From Zygnema cylindricum (lineage: Eukaryota > Streptophyta > Zygnematophyceae > Zygnematales > Zygnemataceae): 64,000 bases of DNA. The notes under the pieces were generated by a model, which did no database searches, was not told where the DNA came from, and was given only the letters and a program-made list of their open reading frames with translations. The DNA lies in the NCBI GenBank assembly GCA_037447655.1, contig JBBHKE010000867.1, forward strand, positions 1 to 64,000. Reading direction: 5' to 3'. Both the position numbers and the translations under genes were made by a program. Each line of letters begins with the position of its first letter. Within the stretch, counting starts at the first letter, position 1. Shown piece after piece: positions 24,112 through 37,595 of this stretch.

Positions 24112-24977
24112 CTGTAGTGCTGTCATAATACGCAAACAGGATTTTCATTTTTGGCACACATTCCCTATCGAGTGAAGGGAAATTTCCATCGGAGCATATT
24201 TCGATGTGTTATGTTGTCGGGACGCTAAAGGTTAAGCGTCCTATTGGATTTATTCCCATGGAAGCTTCCTCTAACAGCGCCTGAAGTATTGTACCGGATT
24301 TGGCGGTTCAGAATGAGTTTATTTTGCCCGTATTTTGAACCGAGTAATTATTTTCTCCGGCATTTCAAATTTGTACCATTTGTTTTACACTTTGTTTTAT
24401 TTAAATTTTGAACCATTCCCTGGGAATTTAAACTGGAAGTATTGAACAATCCACGAATTTGTAGTTATTTAGAGTTTCAACTAGACAGATACTGTGTTAT
24501 TACGGGTAATCCTAGCCTTTCATTAGTTACCCCTTTGAGGCCTTGACGACAAGAAAACTTTTTTTTTTTGTTACGACTATCGGCTAGTGGTACAGAATTC
24601 TGGCATTTGTACAGTAAAGTACAGTAAAGAACAACAATCACGTATCATACATTTTTACCAGATTGTACTGTAGCCTGTCCTTTCAGACCTAGTGTGGGTG
24701 GTTTTGTCGTTCAGCGGTCCTCTGAGAACCTGACCGAGTATATACTTCTCTGTCATGGCTTTTTATTGCTGCCCTATCTGTTTGTCCACTACATCGATAT
24801 CTTTTAGCATTACACTTTTTTCCTGCCAAGTAAGCCGCCTGTAGCACTTAGTGACTTTCAATCTCATAGTGGAGACTGTACTTCACCTTTTTAAGGTCTT
24901 TACTTAATGTTTTGAGACTGCTTTTACAGTATTGCACGGCAGAGAAAACGAGGGAGAGAACCGAAAGAAGGGAAGCC
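24112..24977. other. Upstream region of the MOCOS-like gene
   Basis: No repeat recognised. The 5' untranslated region probably covers the stretch just before 24978 (GAGGGAGAGAACCGAAAG...). No TATA box could be assigned with confidence. Confidence 0.45.
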
Positions 24978-27900
24978 ATGGCGCATGGAATTGAGGATTA
25001 TGAGGATGTGTATGCGTCCATGGCTGCGGTACTTAACATTTAGCCACACAGCAGCAGTAATGGACTCTGTGATTCGATGTTTTTTTTTTCCTGCTGTTTT
25101 GACTCCATCACCTAATTTGACCTTAATATTTAGCTTGCATGTTTATCGCTGATTATTGCGCATAAATGTCTATTCACAGGCAAGAATTTCAGATCATATT
25201 GATATTGACCCTGGCAAGAGTGCCCAGGCAGGCCTGAACGGCGCAGGAAGCTACAAAAGAAGTGCTTCTGCTGGAAAGGTGAATTCTGTTTCTTTACCTA
25301 CCTCCTTAACTGTATTTATGAAGTGTTTCATCTTTTTTGGATTCTATCTAGTTCTATTTTTTGAAACGAAAGCAGTTTAAAGAACAGCAGATGTCCATGA
25401 GGTCAATGACATCAGCAAGATTCCAAACGGTTATGGTTTGGCAGAGGATAATTAAGATATCAGCCAATGCACATGGTTGAAGTTGCCAGCAAACTTACAG
25501 TTCAAGAACTTTGACCATTCACTGACTTTTCATTTTTTTGCCATCCAATCATTCAATCTTGCTGCAGCAAAACAATGTCACTATACCTCCCCACCTCATT
25601 GCAGAGGCTATGCAAGCCATGCGAGGAGAGCCTGAGAATCATCTTGACGTGAGATGGTCTGCTCCAATATCTCCAGACGAGATGCGGTACGTGGAGGAGT
25701 ATGTAAAGGCTCGATATCCAGAGATATATATGGAAAGAGTGGTGGGCATGAATTTGCCTCGTGTCTCCGAGGAGGATGACGAGCTGAATTCTCCGGACAA
25801 AAGCCCTGATATTAGGTATGATACTGTCAGAGTTGTGCAGCAAAATTATAGCAGTAACAAGAGCTAGTGAGAGTAACAAAGCGATTTTACTGAATGCTAT
25901 TTTGGTAGAGGAGAGTGGAAAAGGTGAATTTTGCAGTGCCGTCTCTTTGAGGATGTCGAATTACTAGCCCTTCAGGCTTTTGAATGTTTTATGCTGTTGT
26001 TGGTCCAGCAATCCTGGAGGTTTGTACAGATGGGAGTTTCTGCCTTTTTGAATGCAATGCTTGAATAGTTATGTGAGGTCTTATGCTTCTAAATAGATAG
26101 GTTGTTGTCATTGGTATGCATGGTTGTGCGCTGGGAGCATGCACAGTTGAGGTGGGAAAAAGGTCTCCTGGATTATGAAATACGTAGATATACCTTTGGT
26201 CCATTAGATCTGACCAGCGCAGAATTTCAACAGCTTGTCTTCTTGCCGGCTGCAGGCCTCAGATATTCGTGCTGTTGAAAAGCGCACCTTACATTGGCTT
26301 TTCCTTTTGACTGTTTTCCTGGACGTTTGTCTGATTCTCCTTAGGTTTTTTATGCTCTCAGGGATTTTCAGCGGCAGGGACAACATGTAGAACAAATTAA
26401 ACGATCCAGTGTCAGAGGGAACGGTCCTCCTCAGCAGCCTTCTCCATGGTTTTCTCGCTGGCAACCATCTGGAGCTTGTCTGGCAGAAGAGCCAACAAAA
26501 GCGCAACTCTATGCAAGCCGTCTATATGTAAAAAGAACATCCACACACTTTCAAATGATAGCTTGTCTTTTTCTCAGTGCAAATAAGATATGTGTGTGTG
26601 GAACAAAACTGGATTAGAAAAGGAAACATATCCAATTTCTGAACAGCAGTGCTAAATCTTCATAATTTCTTGTTGCAAAAACTAAATCGATGGTAATCTA
26701 ATGTGTCGGGACAAGCAGGAATTGCCTTGAAGTCTTAGGTTTGATGATGATAAATGTGTGCCTTGAAGACTATGTATGCCTCTCTTGGCGCTGCTGTTCC
26801 GTCCGTATTTTAGCTGTATTATGTGAAATAGTAGAGTTTATGGCCCAGAGCACCTCCTTAAGCCTAGGTCGATTTTACAGGGAGCCTACCTGACTCGACA
26901 AGGACTTATGTTTATTAAAACTGTGTGCATCGTCCAGCCGTGTTACATCTTGTTAGGGTTTCGTGTAAACGAAGGATTCAGCATTTTTGGCAGATTCGTA
27001 TGGCGGCCAAATACCATAGTTTCAGTAGTAGTGCAGGATGTTTTGATTTAGTACACTTTTAGTCCTGAGTCTTTGGGCAAGAGGTTCCATCAAGGGTGTT
27101 AAATATAATGTAAAGTTTTTGAATATACTGTCTTTGCTGGTTTCTGCAGGAAATCATGTCTGGCAGGACAGTTACCACGGATGATACAATGTCTGTGACA
27201 GAGATTCATGTGCGTAGTCGCATCCTGCAGCGCTGTGGGGTGGATCAGGCTGAGTACCATGTAGTTTTTACACGAGAAGCAAAGGTATACAGGGCTTATC
27301 CGCTTCAATCAATGCTGGCAATATGTTTCCGTGTTTTTGTAACTGCAGCTTTCATATTGGTTTTCTGTGTACATCTAATTTTCTACCCTGGGTGTCAAAA
27401 TTGTTATGCTGTTTTGGGACAATGGCTTGGTACAGGATGCATTTGCATTGGTCGCTGAGGCCTATCCATTTCACAAACACAATGTTTATATGACATCATT
27501 GGACGAAAGACACGAGTTTATTTCGCGGTTTGCTGTCTTGAGGGTGAGATACCCGGGTCTCAGGGAGCAAGCTTTTTAATCGGGGCTTGAGGTATCTCAT
27601 GGGATAGAAGAGTTACTGCAGTGCAAATCACGATCAAAGACTTGATTCAATTGGACCTTAAAAGTGTTTTATATATTGTCTGCAGTTCAGTTTATCCTTC
27701 CTTGCGTAAATGCTGTGAACGTTGCCATGTGCTTTCTGAACTGGTTTTTTCCGCTTAAGAGTGCCATTATTTTTTCCAGGGGATGGGAAGATAGCGCATT
27801 ATACCGTGTGTAGATGATTCTGTGTCTGCGTGAGTTTATACCTGGTGAAAGAATTGGTTTCATCTTGCTAAGGTTTCTGTGAACATGTTTCCATATTTTG

Positions 27901-29580
27901 GTGGTTTTGCACGCCTAAAATTCTAGCTCGTGGAATAATTCCCCCATGCTTTGCATCAAGTTGACAATATAGGTTTGCATGTTGTGGGAATAGGGCGCCA
28001 AGAAGATTGAGGCACCATTAGCCTGGCTTGACCTAAACCTTGCTGGATCTCAACTCAGCACCCATTTTCGCAAGAAAAGCAAGAGCAATCCCAAGGTAAG
28101 CAGTCTCTGAAATGGATTCTTATGTGAATAGGATTTTGTACCTGTGAAAGAATGGAGGAGTATGCATCAACTATTAGGATTTTTTGCTTGTATTTCTGCA
28201 TCTCCACTCTTTGTTTTAGTATTGAGGTTTCTTAATTGGCTTAGGCTCATGTAGTTCGTTGTTGTTGCGATTTTCTTAAAAGATGTTTACCTTGAAACGT
28301 GCGGAGCCCATAGAAATGATTCATAGCTGTTCTTGTTGCCATTATTGCAATGTCTATTAACTGCTTGAAGCCTGTGGTGGTCTGTCATTTGCTCAAATTT
28401 TGGTTCTCTATATTCATTCGCCTTTTAAACTAGGGATTGCTCTCCTATAATACTAAGGATTCAATGGCCTTTGGAGTCCTGTTTCTTTCAAAATTTACCG
28501 CTTTGAGAGTCAGTTTTTTTTTTCCTTTGAGACTGATTATCTGTCTTTCACCGAGCTTAGAATCTATTCGCTTTGAGTAATTCAAATTTATTGTTTCTGG
28601 TAACTTACAGTTGCTCCAATCTCCTTGTTTTATGTGTCTCCAGGGCCTGTTTGCTTACCCAGTACAAGCAGGTGGGCTGAAAAATTCTCTTCATTGGGTC
28701 TCAGAGGCCCAGCGGAACTTGTGGCATGTGCTTCTGGATGCGACTGAAGTAGTTCTCGATGCAGATGCGGCCGAATCGTTTAATTTGCAGGAGCACAAAC
28801 CTGACTACCTCGTTTGCACTTCTCCTAAGATTGTTGGATTTCCGTATCGGGTCACCTGCTTGCTGATTCGACGGGCTTCGCAGAGTTTGGGTATGTCCTC
28901 TTGCTCCTGTCTAGCTTGAAACTGGTGGGCATTGGACGCTGACGTCTGGGCTGAAAAAGAGATGCGAAATTACTGGTGTTGCTGCCATAATTGTTTGAAA
29001 CAGTTAGTAATTGGAAATAAGTGGAATCAGAAGTTGGCCTGTGGGCTAATAAAAAAATAATGGAGATGCTCTGATGCTGGTGGAGGCAAAACACATCGTG
29101 CTGTGTTGAGCCCTGGCGATAAGCATTACAGCTTTTTGTTTGTCTTAATGTTAATTTGATAAACGGTTTAAAATTGCACGTTGCTCAGACCTAAATTAGA
29201 CATAGTAATACTAAATATAATATTATACACCATTCTAATATGTTTCTACCGCTAATATTGATCCACGGTGTAGTGAAGTGGCAAAAAGCTGTCTCTCTGG
29301 GCTCTCCTGTGGTGTAGTGCCTGTTAGAATGCTTCTTAGGCTGGAAATGGAAGTGAATAGGAAGGTCTTCTAAATTAGAGAATATTTTGGACCAGTCTTT
29401 TGGGTCGGTCGATTGAAGCTGGTCGTCAGGTTGAGGCTGGTTGTCATGGACCTTTTGGGCTTTTATTGTGCATTTGCTCATTCTCACGAGCCGCTTTCAT
29501 AAACTGATGGCCTCAGTTCACTTTATTGAATTTGCTAATTTATTATTGCAGGTCACCAATCCTCGAAGTCCTCTCGTTAG
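24978..29580 (+). CDS. Plant MOCOS-like PLP-fold (class V aminotransferase-type) protein, multi-exon
   Basis: Confident exons: 24978-25028, 25180-25278, 25568-25815, 27150-27284, 27436-27543, 27994-28095 and 28644-28890, with probable exon 26345-26527 and terminal exon 29552-29580. All use GT-AG. The later exons read VRSRILQRCGVDQAEYHVVF, DAFALVAEAYPFHKHN, GAKKIEAPLAWLDLN, GLFAYPVQ, WVSEAQRNLWHVLLDA and DYLVCTSPKIVGFP. They match plant homologues of molybdenum cofactor sulfurase (Arabidopsis AT4G37100/AT2G23520 group). WHVLLDA holds the Asp expected near the cofactor ring; Lys in TSPKIVG sits where the PLP lysine is in class V enzymes. Start: ATG 24978 in GCCATGG. The join between exons at 25815 and 26345 is out of phase, so an exon there is missing or mis-set. 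The protein ends soon after the PLP domain, whereas Arabidopsis relatives continue for hundreds of residues. The biochemical role of this family is not established. Confidence 0.78.
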
Positions 29581-32500
29581 TGCCAATTCTTGGATAATAA
29601 GGTGTGTGTTGGGTTTCTCCTTTCCTGCTCAATTGAGAGAGGCTCTGTAATTTGAAGCTACAGAATCCACTTTCCGACAGTGGGGAAGTACATGAACTGT
29701 CATATGAGATGTCGGTTCAACCGCAGTTAAAAGACCTGCAGTTAGTAGCAGTGCAAAACACCTACTCTTATTTATGCTGGAACGGAACTAAGGGGTTAAA
29801 CTGATGAGCATACGTGACCTGCTGTCGAAAGTGAATCAACAAAGTTCTTTTTGAGGGATGGCTGTACTTGTCAACTGGGATCATGGAAATGACTGTCTGT
29901 GGTTATTCAGACAATTCTTGCAGCTATGATAGTAGGCACTTAGAACGATTATAGTCATTCCAGCTATTTCAGGGCCAAGAGCTTTCAATGATTGGTATTT
30001 GTATGGGATGGGAGCCATGGACTTAAGATGCGTTAAGCTAATTAATGGCGTCCCATTGCTCAGGGGATTAATTGTATGCAAAACAAGGGAGGAGGTCAGG
30101 AGAGATGCTGGGGAGGGAGATGGAGAGAAAGGTTGAGTGTGTTGTGTGAACCAAACCTTCCTGCAGATTATCTCCAATCCCAATGGGCTTTGGCATAGGG
30201 CGTGGGGGAGTCTGGGAGAAGAGGTAAAAAAGGTATTTAAGAAAAACAGATACAAATACAACCTGCATTCTTTCCCGGTGCAAAATTTTCATGTTACTTA
30301 AGGTCTTTCCATCTGTCGTTGATCGTGGGCTGGCAAATACAGGTGGTCCATAGCAGCATGGGAACACAGTTTTATACAGAGGATTTGTTTAGTTTTAACG
30401 AGTTAAACGTGAGTTTGTTTAGTTTAATGGGTGGAATGTTGAGAGAGAGAGAGAGATAGAGAGAGCGAGAGAGAGTCCCCCTTAGTATGGAGACCAGAGT
30501 GAGTTTGTAATGAGTTGTGTGCATCTGGTCTATGTTTGAGAACAAGCCCGTTGAATAGTGTGCTAATGGTTTATTGGTATTCTTGAAATAAAACATGACT
30601 TATTTTTTTTGTCCTGTATATGGGGAAGCGTGTTTGGACGGTTGTTCTTGTTGTTTTCCAGCTCCTGGAATCCACTTATGGGTACTATCGTAATGTTGTT
30701 GGCTTAGGTAGATTAACATTAATATTTCTTATGGTTTCTAGGGTTATTGAACCCTAATATTGGATTTGTATGACACCCAGGGCAGATGGTAGGTCTTGCC
30801 TAATGGCTGTCCTGTGGGTGGAGGTCCGTTGTAGCATAATGCAGTAAGTAACATTATACAACATTATATGTTTGACACATGTGGTAGGTTACATGTACCA
30901 ACTCCGTTGGCCGTATAGCGTTACGGAAGAGTAAAAAACTCACCTTCAGGTTCTAGAACATGTGCCAGTGTGTCTGTTTATGTGTGTGTGAACGTAGATG
31001 ACTTAAATCACGGGTGGTGTTATAGCTCCTAGAATTGGGGCTTTTTAAGTTTGAGAAGAGTTTATTGCTTAGTTCTTTAATTGACAAAATATTATGTAAT
31101 GGTTGACGAAAGTATGATTTCAGCTAATCATTCTTGGCCAATTTACACGGACAATTCCTGTTGGTTTAAAGGATCTGCTATTACATTCCCCGAGCACAAT
31201 TTATTATATGTTTTCCCTATTACAGTAATTAATTACATCGGAAGGGTGAATCCCCTTTCAGTTGCTTCCTTTGGATTATTCGTCGAAGCTGAACTCCGAT
31301 ACGGATGGATGTAGTCGCAGTCCACTCCCCGAGATGTTTTATCACTATTTTGTAACCCCTGGCTAGAAAAAGCTGCAAGCATGTAATATTTGAACAACTT
31401 CCATAGGCAGAATGTGGGCATCCATACTGGGGTGAGCTGCGGGCTATAACATTGCACGACTGACAGTTCATGACAGCATTCAGTAAACAAATCCTGTGGT
31501 ATATTTTCTGTTCCCAAAATTATAGGACTTGTTATATTACATTTTGTTGCCCCATGTATATGCAGAGGTTTGTGTTTACGAAATCAAACTTCCTGCATTG
31601 CACCAATAGGTGAAAGTTCCCTTTTTTACTTGAGGTTCATGATTCTTGTATAACATGTGTATAATAGGGTGTGAACACTGCAGACCAAATAGTTAGCGCC
31701 AATTTCGCTCTGCGGGGACAAAAAACAGGTGTAATTTTAAAGAGTACGAGGAAAAGGACACTTCTGTGAGGATGTAATGGGCACCAACCGGAAAGACACT
31801 TTTCTCAATCTAAACGAACTGTACAAAATCAAAAGTGATATGTATCTCTATGTCGGCAGATTGTATCCTTGGAAAATTTTTAAATGGATATCTACCAGAT
31901 TTGCAACAAGGGAGTTCAGATGGCATAAAGATGGCAAGTCATTTTGGATGTTGAAATTGTAAATTTTGAATTTCTTAACTGTCTATTTTAGTGTGGTTAC
32001 CACCGTCCTTCTAATTTTGTTGAAAACGCTTTGATAGACTGCGAAGCAAACCTTTAAACAAAAGAGACAATATAACAAAGGATGTGGAGAAAACAACGCA
32101 GAATTAAGGCACTTTGGCATGTGCTAAAGTTACAGTTATTTTCTGTCGTTTTCCTCCATAACGACGAAAAAAACGAGAAATTCGAGCCATACCGAAAAAT
32201 TGAAACTACCAACCATACAAGTTGCGTTACCTTGAAACTTTATATGTACTGGAGTTTGTCGCCTAACACGATGCACTTCGTCGTCTAGTGCGTTTCGACC
32301 CACTTTCGCGTCCTTCCAGTTCATCTTCAAACTTTTTATAAAATCACCTCACGAGTTGATTTTAAATAAAGTTCCATGAGGTGAGCGAATAGGCCGATGC
32401 TGTCGTAGGTGTCAGATTTTTTTGACAATTTTTGTGGCAGAGTCCCAAAAAAAAAACTCATTGCACGTTTCCAACCCGTGCGTGACTTTTTTTCATGCGC

Positions 32501-33593
32501 TTTTCTCCGTACAGAGGTCGTGGAGGGGGTCTCGACCAACGGACGCCATTTCGCAAAAGCGAAGTCTGTGAAAGCGCCTTTCTCTCTCTCCCTCTCTCAC
32601 TACCTCACAATATGTCTACATATGTCTACCTCTCTCTACATATGTCTCACAATTCTTGCAATGAAAGATGTCAATAATGGTATCAAATGAAAGATCTTTA
32701 AAAACAATTTCTTTTTACTATCTTTGGGCAAATTTTGATGACAAGTAGAGTGAGAAAAGACCAAAAAACAAATCGGGAAACCAAGGCGGAAAGTTTTAGA
32801 ATTTGTGACGTCGACGCTGTCATAATTTGAGCGTGACGTCAAAATGTCACAAACCCTAAACATCTACAATGTCTCCAGTAGTTAAAGGTCTACAACCGTC
32901 GCTATTTTGTAAACGTCATCAATTGTCGCGAGTTTTGTAGTTGTCTACAACCGTCACAAATTACACCCACGTCTACATCTGTCACAATCTAAAGTAACGA
33001 TTTCATTTCTTAACATAGGAATGCTCTGAAAGTAGTACGGAGAATCTTCGCTAAAAACAAAGTTACACTACTAAAGTTTCGGTTACATGCGAAAGTGACC
33101 TCAATCATCAACATAACAAACCTCGATAAGCGAATTTTCGTCTGTACTAGTGACGCGAATCGCAACGGATCAGATTAAATGATGCGCGTCGACATGATGT
33201 AGCAAAATGTATGATGCAGTTGATGTGGCAGATTATGACATAAGGTACAGTACGGCCACAAAATTTTGATTGGAATCTGGTGTCACGCAAAAGAGTTGCT
33301 GGCTGATCCGTCAGCCATCACTACAAGCGCCCTATATGACGCAAATTGTACTTCGGTTTTCTCACTTTATTCGTACGGCTGTAAATTTTATCGGTATGGC
33401 GCTAGGTTTTCGAGGAAAACAACCACAAAAAAGTTAGAAACGACGACTTGGCACATGGGGACACACCTTTACTCTTTATCGTACAGAGACAAAAAGAACT
33501 GCGAGAAAAGTATAGGTTTCAATATATCAAATACATAATTTTACATCGTATCGTCACATGGTATAGTCGATGACTCGATGTACATCATCTTCC
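29581..33593. other. Intergenic, no gene recognised
   Basis: AT-rich DNA; 30439-30476 is a (GA)n microsatellite with a few interruptions. 29215-29283 ends in CCACGGTGTA and may be a decayed MITE end. 33335-33480 resembles 42966-43090 (shared GACGCAAATTGTACT and GCACATGGGGACACACC), so it is probably the right part of a Harbinger-like MITE. Open frames in this stretch show no family resemblance. Confidence 0.5.
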
Positions 33594-33601
33594 GCTCCAG
33601 G

Positions 33602-34412
33602 CAGAGGTCGCAAAAGTCAAAAAAAATCATACCCGAAACCGACCGTTTTTTTGTTTTTCAAAATCTGAGTAACCGACGCCCGACCGAGTTTTGTCACGCT
33701 CCAAAATTGTTAGCCGTAAACCAACCGTCATTTACGAAAAAAAAATTTAACCGAATCTTGATTTTTCGCGACTAACCGTGGCCGCCCGTAACCGAAAAAG
33801 TACAAAATTAATCAATGTACGACAGAATAAGCCAATAATTACGATTTGTCGCATTCCCTATGATTTGCGAAATGAATAGTGTACTGTTGTGTCAGATTTG
33901 CGACGCTTTGTCACGTTCCCTAAAATTTGCGAAATGAATATTGTACTATCGTGATTGATTTGCGACGCTTTGTCGCGTTCCCTAAGATTTGCGAAATGAA
34001 TAGTGTACTGCTGTGTCAGATTTGCGACGCTTTGTCACGTTCCCTAAAATTTGCGAAATGAATATTGTACTATCGTGTCAGATTTGCGACGCTTTGTCGC
34101 GTTCCCTTTGATTTGCGAAATAAATAGCTAACTACAGTACCGTGTCAGATTTGCGACGCTAAACATGATGTCACGTACTTCCATGATGCCAAAGAAAGTA
34201 CAAAAATGTTGGATTATAGGGACAGTACAAAATTTTCATTTTTTTTGGTTTTTTGGTTGACCGACCGTTACCGACCGTTTTTTTTTTCCTGGTGAATCAA
34301 CCGACCGTACCTGCCCAACCCCCAAAATTTGGCAACCGAATCCGTTCTGGATCCGGCGCGGGCTGTCGGTTAACGGTCGGTCACGGTTTCGGTTGACCGT
34401 TTGCGACCTCTG
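33602..34412. mobile_element. hAT-like non-autonomous element, copy 1
   Basis: 811 bp with inverted ends CAGAGGTCGCAAA and TTTGCGACCTCTG. The flanking 8-mers GCTCCAGG and GCTCAGGG agree at six of eight positions, an aged 8-bp target duplication. The interior (about 33840-34160) is an array of roughly 64-bp units built on GATTTGCGACGCTTTGTC and TTTGCGAAATGAATA. No transposase. Confidence 0.88.
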
Positions 34413-34466
34413 GCTCAGGGTTTGGCGAGGTATCGGCATGCAATCCAAAGCGTTACATAGCCCTAG

Positions 34467-35220
34467 CAGAGGTCGCAAAAGTCAAAAAATTTCATACCCG
34501 AAACATACTGTTTTTTTTTTTTTCAAAATCTGAGTAACTGACGCCCGACCGAGTTTTGTCCCGCTCCGAAAATGTTAACCGTAAACCGACCGTCCTTTAC
34601 GAAAAAAAAAAAAACCGAATCATGATTTTTCGCGACTAACCGTGCCCGCCCGTAACCGAAAAAGTACAAAATTAATCAATGTACGACGGAATAAGCCAAT
34701 AATTACGATTTGTCGCGTTCCCTAAAATTTGCGAAATGAATAGTGTTACTATTGTGTCAGATTTGCGACGCTTTGTCGCATTGCCTAAGATTTGCGAAAT
34801 GAATGTTGTACTACCGTGTCAGATTTGCGACGCTTTGTCACGTTCCCTAAGATTTTCGAAATGAATAGTGTACTACCATGTCAGATTTGCAACGCTTTGT
34901 CACGTTCCCTTTGATTTGCGAAATAAATAGCTTACTATAGTACCGTGTCAGATTTGCGACGCTAATCATGATGTCACGTACTTCCACAATGCCAAAGAGT
35001 ACAAAGTACAAGAATGTTGGATTATAGGGACTGTACAAAATTTTCATTTTTTTTGGTTTTTTGGTTGACCGACCGTAACCGACCGTTTTTTTTTTCTTGG
35101 TAAATCAACCGACTTTAACTGCCCGACCCCCAAAATTTGGCAACCGAATCCGTTCCGGATCCGGCGCGAGCGGTTGGTTAACGGTCGGTCACGGTTTCGG
35201 GTTACCGTTTGCGACCTCTG
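34467..35220. mobile_element. hAT-like non-autonomous element, copy 2
   Basis: 754 bp, same inverted ends CAGAGGTCGCAAA/TTTGCGACCTCTG as copy 1, with perfect 8-bp duplications AGCCCTAG (34459-34466 and 35221-35228). It has fewer internal 64-bp units than copy 1. It lies only 54 bp from copy 1 in the same orientation. Confidence 0.93.
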
Positions 35221-35320
35221 AGCCCTAGTCAATACCGATGGCTGCAAACACCCTAATCCAAACGTACGCAGCGTAGAACACCTAAACCATAGTTGTTCAA
35301 AACGCATTTTACGCACGATT

Positions 35321-35730
35321 CAAACGCGCGCACAATACGTACAAACTGGAGAGGTTGATTTGATAAAATTGTAAAAATCGTTAATGAATTTATGTCCGTA
35401 CAATTCTGTACATGTAAAAAAAATGGATTTGAACATGTACCGCAGTTTTTTTAAGTTTTCAAGGCGACTTCTTTGGAAAAAAATTGAAGAAGACGTTCGT
35501 ACACATTTCAAACTTACCGCACGCAAATAGTGTGACACTGCAACATCTCTTTTCGAAATTGTCCGTACATGAGCGATGAAATTCCGTACATTATCTATTA
35601 AATTTATGTTCAGTTTACCGGACAGAAAGTAATAATACGTGCAACGTATCTTTTCGACAAATTCCGTATGTTTCCATATAAAACCGTACAGCTATTGTAA
35701 ATGACCGTGCAGTTCCTGTAAATTGTCCAT
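35321..35730. repeat. Dispersed repeat R2, copy a
   Basis: Shares ordered blocks with 44275-44600: TGTACATGTAAAAAAAAT, AAACTTACCG, CAAATAG...CAACACT-like spacing, and CCGTACATT phrases. Diverged; boundaries approximate. Non-coding. Confidence 0.6.
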
Positions 35731-37595
35731 TCAGTTTACCTCACAGAAAGTACATTGTGTTATTTTGCGATTTTTTCAAAAGTCACGTAAAATACGTAGA
35801 AACTGAAAAAAATGAAAAAATCGTGCGATTTGAACATTTAGGCTTTAAACAAATCGAACCCCATTTGTTATTACCGGTTCATTTTGAGGAGTTGCCAAAA
35901 CCGTCAAATTTGTCCTTTTCGATGGGAAACTATACCCTATTTTAAAAATGAGAAGATTCTCTCGCACGATTCTTGGCATTGACAGCGTGCACACCACTCA
36001 GGTTCGAGTTCCGACAGAAAATATAGCTAGGTAATAGTCAAACTTTCCTGAAGATTATGGACGGTTGAGAAAGGTTTGTAACCTTGTACAACACAAACCT
36101 TTCAAAAGGTCGTATCTGACATCCTGTCGAGTTATAGCTTATTCCCACCGGAGCATTTGTAACGTTTTGCCCATTCCGATTATTTTCTTAGAACTCATCC
36201 GAAAACGGGTCTTATTCACACCAAAATTTTGGCACGTAACTCCGATTGAAGGTGTCTTGTGATACGTCAAACGCTTCGACGTCATCAAACATAGGCGCGA
36301 AAACAAACCTGTATAATTTCAAACTTACTAATACGTCCCCCTTTTCCTTTCCGCCCCTTTGTTCTCCTCTGCTTCCTCGCTAAAGAACATATTTTCCTTC
36401 CCATCACCTCTCCATTTTATTTAGTCCCGCCTATCAACCAGTTCGTTTTTTTGTTCTTCCTCCTTTGCCTACAATTAACTCCAATCTGGTTACCATGACT
36501 ATGCAACTTTTTTTAAAACATAGATTATTCATCATACCTTCGAAACGTAATTTTTTTTGACTTGAAATTCTTAAATCCGTTTTAAGGATATTTGGTAAAA
36601 CACTTTGCGGGCTACAATTGGTATAATCTCTAGACCTGAATGTGCCGTTTAACTATAAATCATGATATCTTAAAGAAATCCTAACCCTAATTAAAATCTT
36701 AACATAGTAGAATGAAGTTATTTAAAATTTTACCCTTTTTGACTTTATACAAGGTTATTTTTTTATTTCTTTCCTTTCATAGGTGTGTTGTTATGTAAAA
36801 TACTTGGTATGAATAACTTTTTTATTTATGAATTATGTTTGTAAATATGTTATGTGAGGAGTTCAGTATGTAACCAATAGCTGTGTTATGTATTTGGGAT
36901 TTTTAGAAGTTTTTGTGTCAGAATTTGTGGTGTTTTTATTTATTTATTTGAAAACAGAAAACTGCAAAACTGAAAACTAGCAACTGCAAACTAATAATAG
37001 TGTGACATAAAAAAAGTGCGACAGAATAATAGTGTGACATAAAAATAGTGCGACAGAAAAATAGTGTGGCAGAAACAAAATAGTAAGGCAAAAAAAGTGT
37101 AGTGTACATATATACTATTATGTATTAGTATATATTACTCTATCTAACATATTACTGTATTAGATCGTAACATATTACTATATTACTTAGACAACAATAC
37201 TTTATAATATATAATAATTTATATTTTTAGATAAAAAAACTGCAAACTGAGAACTGGAAACATAAAACTGCAAAACTGAAAACTGAAAACTATAGTAATA
37301 TTGTGACAGAAAAATAGTGCAATAGAAAAATAGTGTGGCAGAAACAAAATAACGAGGCAGAAATATTGTAGTGTATATGTATATGTTTATATATACATAT
37401 TATATATGTATGTATGTTACAACGATGCTCTTTCCGGTTGGTTGCGTGGCTTAGTTGGGCCGTTCTTTATCATATGATGTTTTGTATATTAACATAACAA
37501 TACAAATGATTTGACTAAACTGTTTGGTGTTGGTGTTTCCAATGCAGTTATAGTAGGCAACCGAACATTTGATTCACATAGTCAACCAAATCACC
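35731..37595. other. AT-rich intergenic DNA with a direct repeat
   Basis: About 36950-37130 and 37230-37395 share GAAAACTGCAAAACTGAAAACT, AGTGTGGCAGAAACAAAATA and GTAGTGTA blocks in the same order, a diverged tandem duplication. No gene recognised. Confidence 0.5.

Noticed and set aside
25937-26019. Possible extra exon between CAG at 25936 and GT at 26020 (open in one frame)
   Set aside because: Its phase does not fit the preceding exon's donor at 25815 and it resembles nothing in the family; kept out of the gene model.
26345-26527. Exon 26345-26527 as a certain exon of the MOCOS-like gene
   Set aside because: Phase to the next exon fits and the frame is open, but its link to the previous exon fails; listed only as probable.
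29160-29283. Another MITE copy ending in CCACGGTGTA
   Set aside because: Only one end is recognisable; no matching left end or TA pair could be placed.
31777-31962. Short lysine- and tryptophan-rich frame and similar small frames across 29.6-33.5 kb
   Set aside because: No family resemblance, splice context or codon pattern beyond chance.
33840-34160. CRISPR-like array
   Set aside because: Units are contiguous tandem repeats without unique spacers, inside a eukaryotic transposon.
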